Source: Nannocystineae bacterium (GTDB lineage: Bacteria > Myxococcota_A > Polyangia > Haliangiales > Haliangiaceae). Taken from it: a stretch of DNA of 32,413 nucleotides. Both the position numbers and the translations under genes were made by a program. The number at the start of each line of letters is the position of its first letter. Positions within the stretch are counted from its first letter, which is position 1. Shown in pieces: positions 32,345-32,413 of this stretch. The notes beneath the pieces were generated by a model, which did no database searches, had not been told where the DNA came from, and saw nothing but the letters and a program-made list of their open reading frames with translations. Location: positions 1 to 32,413 of the forward strand of contig SLNH01000427.1 of assembly GCA_007133195.1 (NCBI GenBank), in the 5' to 3' direction.

Positions 32345-32413
32345 CCTGGCGCGCCCGCCAAATCGTGGCGGGCGGCCAGCGCGCATGCCAGCGGCGCGAG
32401 TCGCTGCCGGCCC

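Noticed and set aside
1-32413. CRISPR arrays, tRNA/rRNA genes, toxin-antitoxin, phage or biosynthetic clusters
   Set aside because: None was found: no regularly spaced repeats, no cloverleaf-like sequence noticed, and no integrase, phage, NRPS or PKS genes.

Overview
The window is a high-GC (near 70% by eye), gene-dense bacterial chromosome segment. I read it as Myxococcota (a myxobacterium or relative). Three things point that way: a secreted M23 peptidase ends in a MYXO-CTERM-type sorting tail; there is a 1875-residue Ser/Thr kinase-ATPase-GAF-histidine kinase chimera; and about ten of the roughly 23 genes are predicted lipoproteins with the Asp/Ala/Pro-rich linkers after the lipid cysteine that are common in this phylum. 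No rRNA, tRNA, CRISPR array or prophage was seen. Species assignment is not possible from the sequence alone.

Layout. 1-650 (+): end of an unknown CDS, then a small TPR protein. 693-2159 (-): membrane sensor histidine kinase with its own candidate promoter. 2393-4608 (-): two-gene operon, a lipoprotein with beta-propeller-like motifs overlapping an M23 metallopeptidase. 4868-6424 (+): PI-PLC-like lipoprotein. 6520-7467 (-): lipoprotein made of two copies of one domain. 7799-9292 (+): soluble RsbRD/PAS histidine kinase, preceded by an AT-rich patch. 9502-13039 (+): tightly coupled operon of carbon-nitrogen hydrolase, GNAT acetyltransferase and UPF1-like SF1 helicase. 13365-14033 (+): small lower-GC lipoprotein. 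14257-19884 (+): the giant trifunctional kinase. 20017-23586 (-): three-lipoprotein operon (NHL-repeat protein, 12-cysteine protein, unknown). 23587-24142: degenerate spacer with a possible IS66 tnpB scrap. 24143-30817 (-): unidirectional run reading from the right: beta-helix acyltransferase-like protein, dapD, dapE, a 163-bp inverted-repeat element, a MgtC/DUF4010 membrane protein, polX, and a phosphatase-like lipoprotein. 30942-32344 (-): a CusF-like copper-binding lipoprotein and a jelly-roll-like lipoprotein.

How the genes work together. dapD and dapE are consecutive steps of the succinylase branch of lysine/meso-diaminopimelate synthesis and feed peptidoglycan, the substrate class of the M23 enzyme elsewhere in the window. 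PolX is a repair polymerase/nuclease. Three histidine kinases and no receiver domain are present, so their partners lie elsewhere. Much of the rest is cell-surface material of unknown purpose.

The most notable structural finding is the 163-bp element at 27991-28153. Its perfect 18-bp terminal inverted repeats lie between dapE and the DUF4010 gene. One end supplies the dapE stop codon; the other abuts the DUF4010 start. The element carries a 43-codon ORF ending exactly in its terminal repeat. A second recurring signal is that three lipoprotein genes have promoter-like -10 boxes 6-7 nt before the ATG and no clear Shine-Dalgarno sequence, suggesting leaderless transcripts.
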